Positions 51,151 to 59,561 of a DNA stretch of 59,561 nucleotides are shown piece by piece. The notes beneath the pieces are model-generated. The model made no database searches. It had not been told where the DNA came from and saw only the letters and a program-made list of their open reading frames with translations. Position 1 is the stretch's first letter, and each line of letters opens with the position of its first letter. Location of the stretch: contig JAFGGH010000058.1 of NCBI GenBank assembly GCA_016930645.1, positions 1 through 59,561 of the forward strand, in the 5' to 3' direction. Source of the stretch: Sedimentisphaerales bacterium. GTDB taxonomy: Bacteria > Planctomycetota > Phycisphaerae > Sedimentisphaerales > Anaerobacaceae. The position numbers were made by a program, and so were the translations under genes.

Positions 51151-51196
51151 CCCCTCAAGCAGCCGCCTGAGGCATCTAAAGGCTTGAGGGCTAAAT
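51151..51196 (-). repeat. REP-like element CCCTCAAGC ... GCTTGAGGG + CTAAAT between larB and larE
   Basis: 9-bp perfect outer stem (51152-51160 with 51182-51190) with CTAAAT directly after, the minus-strand form of the ATTTAG flank. Inserted in the 70-bp gap of an otherwise compact operon. Confidence 0.75.
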
Positions 51197-51204
51197 AAAA
51201 AAAG

Positions 51205-52065
51205 ATGACCTTAGAACAAAAATATGACAAGCTAAAAGAAATATTGAGCGGTTACGGTAAACTTCTTATCGCATATTCAGGCGGGGTTGACAGCACATTT
51301 TTAGTCAGAGCCGCGTTCAATACTCTCGGAAAAGAAAAAGTTTCAGCATGTATTGCACAGGGGCCGTCGCTGCCTCAAAGCCAATATGAAAGGGCCGTTG
51401 GATTAGCCAAAGAAATCGGAGTCGATTTAATTACCATACAGGCTGATGAGATGGCGGATACCGGATACAGGGAAAACCTGGCGGACAGATGTTACCACTG
51501 TAAATCGCATTTATTCGAGCAGTTAAAAGACATTGCTGAAAAGCAGGGATTTGATGCTATAGCCTGCGGTCATAATTTCGATGACATCAAAGACTATCGG
51601 CCCGGCAACCAGGCCGCCGCCGATTACCAAATCAAGTCGCCGCTGATAGATGCCCAATTGACAAAACAGGATATAAGAAAGCTGAGCAAAAAGCTCGGCC
51701 TGCCAACTGCGGATATGCCGGCGTCTCCCTGCCTTGCTTCGAGAATTTCATACGGCCAGGAAATAACCAAAGAAAAGCTCAAACAGGTGGAACAAGCCGA
51801 AGAATTCCTGAAAAGTCTCGGCCTGACAGAATTCAGGGTACGTCACCATAATGAAATCGCAAGAATCGAAGTTGAACCTGAAGACTTCCATAGGGTAATA
51901 GAACCGGCAGCCAAAAATAAAATTATTGAAAAACTCAAAGAACTCGGGTTTAAATATATTACCCTGGATTTAGGGGGCTTTCGCAGCGGCTCATTAAATG
52001 ATATGCTCTCGGAAGAACAGAAAAACGCTTTTAGGAAAAACAAATGTCACAAGTTGAAAGAATAG
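51205..52065 (+). CDS. larE: LarE, sulfur transferase for the nickel-pincer cofactor
   Basis: 286 aa. PP-loop ATP pyrophosphatase with SGGVDST at residues 25-31. Cys176 in MPASPCLASRI lies at the position of the sacrificial cysteine of the Lactobacillus enzyme; CYHCK near residue 96 is also typical. LarE turns the two carboxylates of the pyridinium precursor into thiocarboxylates. LarC (nickel insertion) and LarA are not in the window. It overlaps nikR by 22 bp. Confidence 0.93.
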   Translation: MTLEQKYDKLKEILSGYGKLLIAYSGGVDSTFLVRAAFNTLGKEKVSACIAQGPSLPQSQYERAVGLAKEIGVDLITIQADEMADTGYRENLADRCYHCKSHLFEQLKDIAEKQGFDAIACGHNFDDIKDYRPGNQAAADYQIKSPLIDAQLTKQDIRKLSKKLGLPTADMPASPCLASRISYGQEITKEKLKQVEQAEEFLKSLGLTEFRVRHHNEIARIEVEPEDFHRVIEPAAKNKIIEKLKELGFKYITLDLGGFRSGSLNDMLSEEQKNAFRKNKCHKLKE

Positions 52066-52481
52066 GCGTATCTCTTGAAAAAGACCTTTTATCACAGTTC
52101 GACGAGCTGATTGAGAAAAAAGGATACCCGAACCGCTCCGAGGCGATAAGAGATTTAATAAGGGAACAGTTGAGTCAAAAAGAAATGGAAAATCCGAATG
52201 CCGAAGCTGTCGCTGCGGTTTCTATCGTCTATGACCACCATGCGACACAGCTAATGCAGAAATTAACCGCCTTGCAGCACCAGCACCTTTTGCAGACTAT
52301 CAGCTCTTTGCATGTCCACCTGAATGAGCACGACTGTATGGAGATAATCGTCCTCAAGGGCAGGATTAAACATATCAACAGCACTGCCGAGCAGATGCTG
52401 AGCCATAAAGGCGTCAAGCTGGGCAAGGTCAATCTAATACCTACTCAGATACATAATCACCAAGTTGAATGTAACAGGTAA
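52044..52481 (+). CDS. nikR: NikR nickel-responsive regulator
   Basis: 145 aa. N-terminal ribbon-helix-helix (RIGVSLEKDLLSQFDELIEK, NRSEAIRDLIRE) and C-terminal ACT-like nickel domain. The four nickel ligands are at family spacing: His79, His90, His92 and Cys98 (LHVHLNEHDCMEII). With nickel it represses uptake genes. Placed at the end of larB-larE, 2.5 kb from the ECF transporter genes; expected targets are the porin/ECF genes and perhaps its own operon. Confidence 0.95.
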   Translation: MSQVERIGVSLEKDLLSQFDELIEKKGYPNRSEAIRDLIREQLSQKEMENPNAEAVAAVSIVYDHHATQLMQKLTALQHQHLLQTISSLHVHLNEHDCMEIIVLKGRIKHINSTAEQMLSHKGVKLGKVNLIPTQIHNHQVECNR

Positions 52482-52620
52482 AATCGGGGCTGAATATAAC
52501 CGCTGAAAACACTGGTAATTTTGTGATGAATTTGGTAATTTACAGCAACCTGCACAGTGACGAAGGTGCTTATATGGAAGATATGATTTCAAATAAAATC
52601 AGGCCTGGGAGAATGGATAT

Positions 52621-53571
52621 ATGAAAAATAGCGGTTTGGGTAAGCGTATTCTCGTAACCGGCGGCGGAGGTTTTTTAGGTTCACATCTGTGTCAGAGGCT
52701 TCTTGAACAAGGTAATGAAGTTATTTGTCTGGACAATTTCTATACGGGCAGGCGTGCGAATATTGCCCATCTCGTTTCCAATCCTATGCTTGAGGTGATA
52801 CGTCACGATGTCTGTTTTCCCCTTTATGTCGAGGTTGATGATATTTATAATCTTGCCTGTCCAGCCTCACCAATTCATTATCAGTTTGACCCGGTCCAAA
52901 CAACAAAAACTTCTGTGCACGGTGCGATAAATATGCTGGGGCTTGCCAAGCGGATTAAGGCAAAGATATTACAGGCTTCAACATCGGAAGTTTACGGTGA
53001 CCCTTCAGTTCATCCACAAGACGAAGCTTATTGGGGTAATGTAAATCCAATCGGCTTGCGTTCGTGCTATGACGAGGGTAAAAGATGCGCTGAGACGCTG
53101 TTTTTCGATTATTATCGTCAGCATAACCTTAGAATCAAGGTGGCAAGGATATTTAATACTTACGGCCCGCGAATGCATCCGAATGACGGCAGGGTTGTCA
53201 GCAACTTTATAATCCAGGCTTTGAAAAATAAAGACATTACCATTTACGGCGACGGCAGTCAGACCAGAAGTTTTTGTTATGTTGATGACCTTATTGAAGC
53301 CCTGATTATATTGATGAACAGCCCGGATGATTTTATCGGGCCTGTGAATCTCGGCAATCCGAATGAAAACACGATATTAGAGCTTGCACAAAAAATTATC
53401 AAAATGACAAAATCAAAATCCAAGATAATATATAAAGCCCTTCCAAAAGACGACCCGCATCAAAGACAGCCGAATATAACACTGGCAAAAGAAAAGTTAG
53501 GCTGGCAGCCGAAAACAAAACTCGAAGAAGGCCTAATAAAAACAATAGATTATTTCAGGCCCTTAATATGA
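52621..53571 (+). CDS. UDP-glucuronate decarboxylase (UXS-like, SDR epimerase family)
   Basis: 316 aa. Extended SDR: NAD motif [11 protein letters not shown], catalytic Tyr/Lys in SCYDEGKR, and signature blocks [39 protein letters not shown]. This combination is typical of UDP-glucuronate decarboxylases that give UDP-xylose for surface glycans. It shares ATGA with the downstream glycosyltransferase gene, so the two are coupled. Confidence 0.9.
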   Translation: MKNSGLGKRILVTGGGGFLGSHLCQRLLEQGNEVICLDNFYTGRRANIAHLVSNPMLEVIRHDVCFPLYVEVDDIYNLACPASPIHYQFDPVQTTKTSVHGAINMLGLAKRIKAKILQASTSEVYGDPSVHPQDEAYWGNVNPIGLRSCYDEGKRCAETLFFDYYRQHNLRIKVARIFNTYGPRMHPNDGRVVSNFIIQALKNKDITIYGDGSQTRSFCYVDDLIEALIILMNSPDDFIGPVNLGNPNENTILELAQKIIKMTKSKSKIIYKALPKDDPHQRQPNITLAKEKLGWQPKTKLEEGLIKTIDYFRPLI

Positions 53572-54257
53572 AGCTAAGTATTATTATACCCTGTTACAAC
53601 GAAGTTGATACAATAGAATCTTTAATAGAAGCTGTTAAGGGCTGTCCTGTTAAGGACAAAGAGATAATTTTGGTTGACGACTGCTCAACAGACGGTACGA
53701 TAGACAGGCTGAAAAAACAAGTTGAGCCTGTTATCGATAAGGTTCTTTACCATGAGAAAAATCAGGGCAAAGGGGCTGCTCTTCGAACCGGTATAAAAGA
53801 AGCTACCGGTGATATTGTAATTATTCAGGACGCAGATTTGGAGTACGACCCGCAGGAGATTCCAACGGTGATTGCCCCAATTGTAGCAGGCAGGGCCGAT
53901 GTTGTTTATGGGTCAAGATTTTTAAGCGGCTCAGCTCATCGAGTCGTATATTTCTGGCACATGCTTGGGAATAAGTTTTTAACCTTTCTCTCGAATATGT
54001 TTACCAATATAAATTTGACTGATATGGAGACCTGTTACAAAGCATTTAAGCGGGAAATAATACAGTCGATAGACATAAAAGAAAATCGATTTGGTTTTGA
54101 GCCTGAGATTACGGCCAAGGTGGCCAAAAAAAAATGCCGAATTTATGAGGTTGGCATTTCTTATTACGGCAGAACGTACGCCACAGGCAAAAAGATAGGA
54201 TGGAAAGACGGATTGTGGGCAATCAGATGTATATTAAAATACAATATTTTTGGATAA
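53568..54257 (+). CDS. Family 2 glycosyltransferase (dolichyl-phosphate-mannose-synthase-like)
   Basis: 229 aa. [31 protein letters not shown] and the metal motif DADLEYDP are those of the GT2 group that charges polyprenyl phosphate with a sugar. No membrane anchor. The gene starts inside the stop of the UXS gene. A GT-C-type membrane protein follows at 54379, a natural user of a polyprenyl-linked sugar. Confidence 0.9.
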   Translation: MKLSIIIPCYNEVDTIESLIEAVKGCPVKDKEIILVDDCSTDGTIDRLKKQVEPVIDKVLYHEKNQGKGAALRTGIKEATGDIVIIQDADLEYDPQEIPTVIAPIVAGRADVVYGSRFLSGSAHRVVYFWHMLGNKFLTFLSNMFTNINLTDMETCYKAFKREIIQSIDIKENRFGFEPEITAKVAKKKCRIYEVGISYYGRTYATGKKIGWKDGLWAIRCILKYNIFG

Positions 54258-54378
54258 CAAGAAAAACATTCGGCACCCGGACTATACGGCTGGGATGAAA
54301 ACAATCAGTTAAGTCATAATACTTTTCATACTATGGGAGACCTGGCGATTATAACACTGTAACAGGTGAACAGTACAG

Positions 54379-55596
54379 ATGAAATATAGAGAGATAATAT
54401 GGCTTTTGCCTCTTCTGGCATTTTACCTGGTTGTATGTATCGTGATCGCGGATAATTCACTCGATTATGACCAAAGCCGCTATGCAATGTATTCCGAGAA
54501 TCTTACTAAAGGCTTCTACATCCCGGCAGATACACTGTATCTCTGGAACGGCCCAGGCTATCCGATAGTTCTTATGCCTTTTGCCGCAGCAAAAATTCCA
54601 TATATATATGCCAAATACCTCAATCCTTTTTTCCTGTTTGCCGGAGTAATTTTCTTTTATCTTTTACTGCGAGAATACACAATACGAAACAAAGCTATGT
54701 TCGGCGCATATCTGCTTGGCCTATATCCTCCTTTTCTGCCGGAATTGCCGATGTTGTTAACTGAATCATTATGTGTGATGCTGGTATCGGGCTTTGCGTT
54801 TTTCGTTGTCAAATTTTACAAAAGGGGCAAACTGCGATTTTTCATCACCGCTGGAATTTTTGGTGCTTATTTGATATTAACCAAAGTCATGTTCGCTTAT
54901 GTAATAGCATTAACTATGTTATTGAGTTTTGCGTTTTGTTTGTGGAAACTACAATATCTGAAAACAGCTTTAATATGCCTGTTATCACTACTATTCTGTA
55001 CACCTTATCTCGCTTATACATATTCATTAACCGGCAGGTTTTTCTGCTGGGCCAACTCGGGAGGTTATGTTCTTTACTGGATGAGCAATCCGCATCCTGA
55101 GGAATGGGGGGATTACAGACCCTGGACTATGATTGGAAAAGATGAAAGGGTCAGTCATCACGTACCTCTTTATGAAAAGTTAAAAGAGCTTAACTATGTC
55201 GAGCAGGATGATTTGCTTAAGCAGCAGGCGTTGAAAAACATTCGAGAGCATCCTTTAAAATATCTTTCAAATTTGGTATCTAACTTCGGCAGGATGTGGT
55301 TCGATTATCCGTTTTCATATAAGTATCAAAGACCTCAGACATTGTTATATATGTTCTCAAATTCATTTCTTTTTGTCTGCCTGGTCTTGTGCTCGTATCC
55401 GTTATTCAGAAAAACAAAGGAACTGCCTGTTGAAATAATCAGCATAAGTTATTTCGGAATTATATTTATAGGTTTGTCACTTTTTGTTTATACGAACTGC
55501 CGTTATTTAGTACCTATTGTGCCAATCCTGACTGTTTTAATTTTTTATACATTTTTTGAAGTGCTTGACGTCAAGTTTAAAAACCATACTGATTAA
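54379..55596 (+). CDS. Polytopic membrane protein, GT39/ArnT-like glycosyltransferase candidate
   Basis: 405 aa with about nine membrane helices. After the first helix the loop DNSLDYDQSRYAMYSENL resembles the first periplasmic loop of GT-C enzymes with its catalytic Asp and is followed by NGPGYPIVLMPF. Such enzymes move a sugar from polyprenyl phosphate to a lipid or protein at the outer face of the inner membrane. The preceding GT2 gene supports this. The acceptor is unknown. Confidence 0.7.
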   Translation: MKYREIIWLLPLLAFYLVVCIVIADNSLDYDQSRYAMYSENLTKGFYIPADTLYLWNGPGYPIVLMPFAAAKIPYIYAKYLNPFFLFAGVIFFYLLLREYTIRNKAMFGAYLLGLYPPFLPELPMLLTESLCVMLVSGFAFFVVKFYKRGKLRFFITAGIFGAYLILTKVMFAYVIALTMLLSFAFCLWKLQYLKTALICLLSLLFCTPYLAYTYSLTGRFFCWANSGGYVLYWMSNPHPEEWGDYRPWTMIGKDERVSHHVPLYEKLKELNYVEQDDLLKQQALKNIREHPLKYLSNLVSNFGRMWFDYPFSYKYQRPQTLLYMFSNSFLFVCLVLCSYPLFRKTKELPVEIISISYFGIIFIGLSLFVYTNCRYLVPIVPILTVLIFYTFFEVLDVKFKNHTD

Positions 55597-55617
55597 CAGA
55601 AGCAGTATTACAGGCAT

Positions 55618-56232
55618 TTATTTTTCAGCAGTTACCCACATATTCATAAACAGCTCGAAGAATCCGGCGTTTATCATGCTTTTATTAAAACCGGCTTTTT
55701 GAAGGTATCCGCGGACATCACTTCGACTGTAAGTGCCTTTATGGTCGTTTATTTCTTCGGCGCTAATAAGCTTTATAGAAGCCAAAGTTCTCAGAAGTTT
55801 GTCTGTCCAGAATGCGGGGGTAGTCAGTACGAATACGCCTCCGGATTTTAGTACCCTTTTTATTTCACTAAGTAAATAAACAATCAGTTGAGGGTGAATA
55901 TGTTCAAAAACAGCAAGCATAGTTACAGCATCAAAAAAATCGCTCTTAAACGGTAAAGGGGTTTCTTCTTCAATATTATGCTCAATTAGCCTAATTCCGT
56001 GTTTTTCTGCGAATTCCAGTGCTTTGTTATTTACGTTTTGTTCAATTCCGAATTTTTCCGTAAAGTCGATGTCTTTCAAAAAACGTGGGTAGTTCCCACA
56101 TCCAATATCCAGCACCTTGTCTCTATGACGAATAGGCTGAAGTTTTTTGTAAGCAATGTGACGCCTTCGTGCGGCAAGATACTTATCAAATAGCCCGTCA
56201 CCGCGAACCACATTTATTTTTTCTTCGGTCAC
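55618..56232 (-). CDS. Class I SAM-dependent methyltransferase
   Basis: 204 aa. Methyltransf_11 pattern: VLDIGCGNYPRFL (SAM site), FDAVTMLAVFEHIHPQL, and VFVLTTPAF. In a glycan cluster such proteins often modify sugars or lipid carriers, but the substrate is open. It is convergent with the GT-C gene (21-bp gap) and the first ORF upstream on its strand is 150 bp away. Confidence 0.85.
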   Translation of the reverse strand: MTEEKINVVRGDGLFDKYLAARRRHIAYKKLQPIRHRDKVLDIGCGNYPRFLKDIDFTEKFGIEQNVNNKALEFAEKHGIRLIEHNIEEETPLPFKSDFFDAVTMLAVFEHIHPQLIVYLLSEIKRVLKSGGVFVLTTPAFWTDKLLRTLASIKLISAEEINDHKGTYSRSDVRGYLQKAGFNKSMINAGFFELFMNMWVTAEK

Positions 56233-56382
56233 AATCAGAAAAACCCAATATTTTATTTATTTTTTATATTCCGGCAAGTTAAAACATTTTGAATTTTAAT
56301 ACGCAAAATCAGTTAGCTCCCGTTTTTTCACAACTATACAATCAAAATTCTAAGTTCAATATAGTAACATTCATACAATTTG

Positions 56383-58344
56383 CTATTGTTCTCTATGACC
56401 TAACAGGTCTAAAACAAATATACGCCCATCATTATAAATCTTCTTTTTGCTTTTTTCAAGTCTCCTAAGGTTATCCTGAAAGTCAAAAGTACACTTCGCT
56501 TGAGCCGCAACCCATGGAGATGGATGCTTAAGTCTTTCTAAGTAAAATCTTTTAGGGAAATTTGCTTCGTCAGCATAAGAATACGCAACATATCTGACTG
56601 ATTTCGAGATTAAATATTCTGATAGAGGTTCTGCCCCTTTGAAAAACGGCATTCCCGGCGGCGGGCTTGCACCACCCGAATAGTCTGAAATGAAAATGGT
56701 ATTCCGCTTAAAGTCCAGCAAGAAGGGGTAAGATAATCTGGTCAGTACCGTCTCTCCCGCCGGTATCGATTGCTGCATCCTTAGATATCGAGCCCTTAAT
56801 TCATCTGAAGGGATGCATCTTGGATCCGTATTGAATTCATCTTTTTGTAAACTTAAATTAGAACTACTGCAACCAAATTTTATAGCCTCAATATGATCGT
56901 TAAACCGACTTTTTAAGATAGGCCATCTGTTGCCTATAATCACACATGCCACAGACACAACTACAAATACATAGGTATAACGTTTAAATCTTCTTTCAGC
57001 TTTTAAAGTCGAGTTGGCCAAAATAGACATCATCAATATGATTATCGTGGCATAGCTTGATGCAAAACTATAACGTGGATATAAACCTCTAGTGATTATA
57101 AACAAAAATATTGCGTTGAAAGCTGCGCTAATTGTAAAAGCCAATGCTACATTATACCCGTTACATATTTTTAAAGAACGAGATCTTAAATTAGCGATAG
57201 CAAGAGCTATAAATGAAATCACATATGGATTAGCCATCTGATCGGTAAGCATGTTAGATACCTCGGTGAATGTAAGCCCGAATGTATGGGACGGGAAAGT
57301 TCCATATGCTGAACCATGGTAACCTCTGCCGAATAAGGGAAATAAAAATGTCCCGGATGATTGGTACATAGAAATCATCCAAGGTAGAAGAAAAACTCCT
57401 ACCAGGCCGGATGAAATAAGAAACTCACAAACGACCTTTTTCTTATGGTCAGATTTTATAAAAAATAAAAAGTAGTTCAAGACATACAAAACTCCACAAA
57501 CAGGAATAAAGCTGGTTTTCAACGAACAAATCGAGGCTGTAATTAAAGCTATAACAAAAATACGCGACCCAAAAACATTTGATTGAAAATCTTTACAATC
57601 CAACACCCTGAACAAACTAATAAAAAGAGCCAAAGGAACCATCACCGCAGTAACATTCGGACCTTTTTGTGGAATCAACAAAAAGAAAATAAGAATAAAC
57701 ATCGCTGCTTTCCTTGGTATATCTTTATCTTTAAAATACCCCAAGAGTAACCCTATAGTTATTAAAACACCAAGGCCGGGGTCGATTATTGTCAAGTTTT
57801 GCTCTGAAAGCACACTCAAAATAAACGTATGTAAAAACGACTGCCCACCCAGTGAAGCAACAATTCTTCTTTCACTGAAAGGATCTGGTCCCAGGGATCC
57901 GGTTTGCAGCATTTTGTGTGGGAATACGAAATACGCATGAAAGTCATCATGCATGTTAAAAGTACTCCTAAAAACCCACCCACCATACTGCAAAAAAACT
58001 AAAATAAGAACTAATAAAACGCTAATAACAACCACTTTGTTTTTACAATGATTTTTAATAAAATGATATGGTGAGTTGTTTTTCCATAACTTAATCTTAA
58101 ATATAGTATGTAACCAAAACAAAAACCCTATTAGTAAATAGACTAAGACCGTTGCCTTTGAAATAAAAGCAAAAATATTTAATATACCTCCAATAACAAC
58201 GCTAAAGGCAAGCCCCCAACTCGCTTTTTGTCCCCAGTCAATTTGATATCCGGCAAAAAGAGCACGTTTGATCACTTCTCCCCAACCTATAAACGAAAGA
58301 AGAATAGTAACGCCCCATAAGCAAGGAAAGAAAAATGAAACCAT
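56383..58344 (-). CDS. Large polytopic membrane protein of a glycan cluster
   Basis: 653 aa from the ATG at 58344, chosen because GGGAG lies 8 nt upstream; an ATG five codons earlier lacks this. About 12 membrane helices, then a soluble C-terminal part of 150 residues. The loop FNMHDDFHAYFVFPHKMLQTG with Asp-Asp-His resembles the catalytic loop of GT-C-type glycosyltransferases. Family unknown to me in detail. The DNA is AT-rich. It lies 107 bp after the GT2 gene at 58466 on the same strand. Confidence 0.65.
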   Translation of the reverse strand: MVSFFFPCLWGVTILLSFIGWGEVIKRALFAGYQIDWGQKASWGLAFSVVIGGILNIFAFISKATVLVYLLIGFLFWLHTIFKIKLWKNNSPYHFIKNHCKNKVVVISVLLVLILVFLQYGGWVFRSTFNMHDDFHAYFVFPHKMLQTGSLGPDPFSERRIVASLGGQSFLHTFILSVLSEQNLTIIDPGLGVLITIGLLLGYFKDKDIPRKAAMFILIFFLLIPQKGPNVTAVMVPLALFISLFRVLDCKDFQSNVFGSRIFVIALITASICSLKTSFIPVCGVLYVLNYFLFFIKSDHKKKVVCEFLISSGLVGVFLLPWMISMYQSSGTFLFPLFGRGYHGSAYGTFPSHTFGLTFTEVSNMLTDQMANPYVISFIALAIANLRSRSLKICNGYNVALAFTISAAFNAIFLFIITRGLYPRYSFASSYATIIILMMSILANSTLKAERRFKRYTYVFVVVSVACVIIGNRWPILKSRFNDHIEAIKFGCSSSNLSLQKDEFNTDPRCIPSDELRARYLRMQQSIPAGETVLTRLSYPFLLDFKRNTIFISDYSGGASPPPGMPFFKGAEPLSEYLISKSVRYVAYSYADEANFPKRFYLERLKHPSPWVAAQAKCTFDFQDNLRRLEKSKKKIYNDGRIFVLDLLGHREQ

Positions 58345-58465
58345 TTTATTCGCTCCCATAGAAAAAAAAGTTTTAGCAATTGTTTATGTGCCTTCCCATC
58401 ACAGTTACTCAATGGCAGTATTTCTCGAACGATATTCAATTCTTCCCTGGCGGGCATCTGGTATT

Positions 58466-59416
58466 TCAATAATCTCTTTTCCCTGGTGTATTCCATCGAG
58501 TCAAAACATTGTGAACCTCTCGGAATCGCCAATTGATCACGTGCAATAAAACACCCAGGAAAACAGAACCAACAGAAAGAATCATCAATCCGGTAGCAAG
58601 AATTGCCAAAGGTACGTGTCTTACATAATGGTTCGGTTCGGTTAGATAATCATGAACCGGTGCTATGCCGACTAAAAGCCCAAGGATAAAAAAAACAATC
58701 CCGACAGAGCCAAAAAAAGTTAAAGGCTTTAATGCCCTGAAAAGGCTGAATATTTTCCAGAGCACCCGAAAGCCGTCTCTGAACGTTTTTAGCTTGCTTT
58801 GACTTCCTTTTGGACGGTCTTTATAAGGAATCTCAACCTCGATAATCCTGCGTTGATAATAAAGGGTTTGAATTGATAATTCCGTCTCTACTTCAAAACC
58901 CGATGATACCACAGGAATCATTTGAGTTATAACCCGATTAAAAGCACGGTAACCGCTCATTATATCCGTCAGGTTTGCACCTGTAATCATATTAACAAAG
59001 AAACAGACTAGCCTGTGGCCAAACAGTCGAAAAGACCTGAAAGATTTTTCCGCTTGTTCACTTAAATGTGAGCCTACAACCATGTCCGCCCGGTTTTTTA
59101 GAATTGGTTCGATTAACTTATGCACTGAACCGGCAGGATAGGTATCATTGCCGTCAACCCTTATATAGACATCCGTTTCGACAGCTCCAAACATCGATTC
59201 CACAACGAAGCCTTTGCCTTGTCTGGGCTCGATTACAACTTCTGCGTCATGTTCTTCGGCGATTTCTGCTGATCTATCCGTGGAATAATTATCAAAAACC
59301 ACTATTTGAGCACCAGGCAGTTGCACTCTGAAATCATCAATTACCTTACCTATGGTTTGTTCTTCATTAAAGCAGGGAATTAATACCGCGATACTTTTTT
59401 CTTCTTTATTGCGCAT
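58466..59416 (-). CDS. Family 2 glycosyltransferase with two C-terminal membrane helices
   Basis: 316 aa. GT2 domain with AVLIPCFNEEQTI, FDNYSTDRS, RQGKGFVVESM and the metal motif VDGNDTYP; then two helices (about residues 235-257 and 268-292) and a short tail. This is the layout of polyprenyl-phosphate glycosyltransferases such as GtrB/ArnC-like enzymes. It precedes the large membrane protein on the same strand and may supply its lipid-linked sugar. Confidence 0.88.
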   Translation of the reverse strand: MRNKEEKSIAVLIPCFNEEQTIGKVIDDFRVQLPGAQIVVFDNYSTDRSAEIAEEHDAEVVIEPRQGKGFVVESMFGAVETDVYIRVDGNDTYPAGSVHKLIEPILKNRADMVVGSHLSEQAEKSFRSFRLFGHRLVCFFVNMITGANLTDIMSGYRAFNRVITQMIPVVSSGFEVETELSIQTLYYQRRIIEVEIPYKDRPKGSQSKLKTFRDGFRVLWKIFSLFRALKPLTFFGSVGIVFFILGLLVGIAPVHDYLTEPNHYVRHVPLAILATGLMILSVGSVFLGVLLHVINWRFREVHNVLTRWNTPGKRDY

Positions 59417-59561
59417 TTAGAAAATCCACATTAATAATTATCAATAACCTTCCTTTAATACCCTTATAATAACAGGATTATCCAGGCTTGACAATGAAGA
59501 TATATTTCACGCGATTACCCGTTTTGAGGTGGCTCTATGAAAAAGCCTCCTTGTGGGATTA

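Noticed and set aside
58287-58532. 81-codon minus-strand frame between the GT2 gene and the large membrane protein gene
   Set aside because: It overlaps both real genes and has no family likeness or ribosome site.

Overview
The window looks like chromosomal DNA of a Gram-negative, probably anaerobic planctomycete, most likely class Phycisphaerae (Sedimentisphaerales-like). This is inferred from family content: a secreted GH30-type glycosidase ending in paired dockerin-like Asp/Asn repeats, AsmA-like and OprB envelope proteins, a DAP-type MurE, a group 3b-like [NiFe] hydrogenase, NfnAB, and many dispersed short repeats of the kind seen in these genomes. No rRNA, tRNA, CRISPR array or prophage was recognised.

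Layout. 1-3086 (minus): start of a cell-wall cluster, murE-murF-mraY, with coupled ATGA/TTGA overlaps. 3.2-13.5 kb: secreted transglutaminase-like protein, recJ, MauE-like/thioredoxin-like membrane protein, SDR, rmuC, ASCH protein, four-helix-bundle gene framed by a 21-bp repeat, transketolase. 13.6-22.5 kb: two AsmA-like proteins, trmO, a large GH30-like enzyme with a decayed trmO fragment on its other side, and a YbaK deacylase. 22.5-26.6 kb: SerC-like aminotransferase, DUF1015 protein, then an Rrf2 regulator with a clear operator and a TauE/SafE transporter. 26.6-34.2 kb: a RAYT transposase between two identical hairpins, nfnA-nfnB, trxA, trpS-DUF2007-scpA, then an accessory patch (Trypco2-like small protein, second RAYT with REP hairpins, HNH-AP2 endonuclease).

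34.7-52.5 kb has a nickel theme: hydBGDA hydrogenase operon, its maturation protease, a CbiMN-Q-O type metal ECF transporter with an upstream OprB-like porin, larB and larE for the nickel-pincer nucleotide, and nikR. It is interrupted by a HEPN/MNT toxin-antitoxin pair, two unrecognised genes, a metX-metW fusion, a cupin and a decayed second HEPN/MNT pair. 52.6-59.4 kb: surface-glycan genes (UDP-glucuronate decarboxylase, two GT2 enzymes, two polytopic membrane proteins, a methyltransferase).

The genes fit a fermentative lifestyle in which NfnAB and a cytoplasmic NAD(P)-linked hydrogenase exchange electrons among ferredoxin, NAD(P)H and H2, with nickel uptake and NikR serving both hydrogenase and lar cofactor synthesis. 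The most unusual signals are a REP-like hairpin family with constant flanks (ATTTAGCC ... GGTTC) and variable but self-complementary stems, one copy of which supplies the rmuC stop codon and another the leader of the hydrogenase protease; three low-complexity or palindromic insertions kept in frame inside murE; and a probable ATT start codon in larB.
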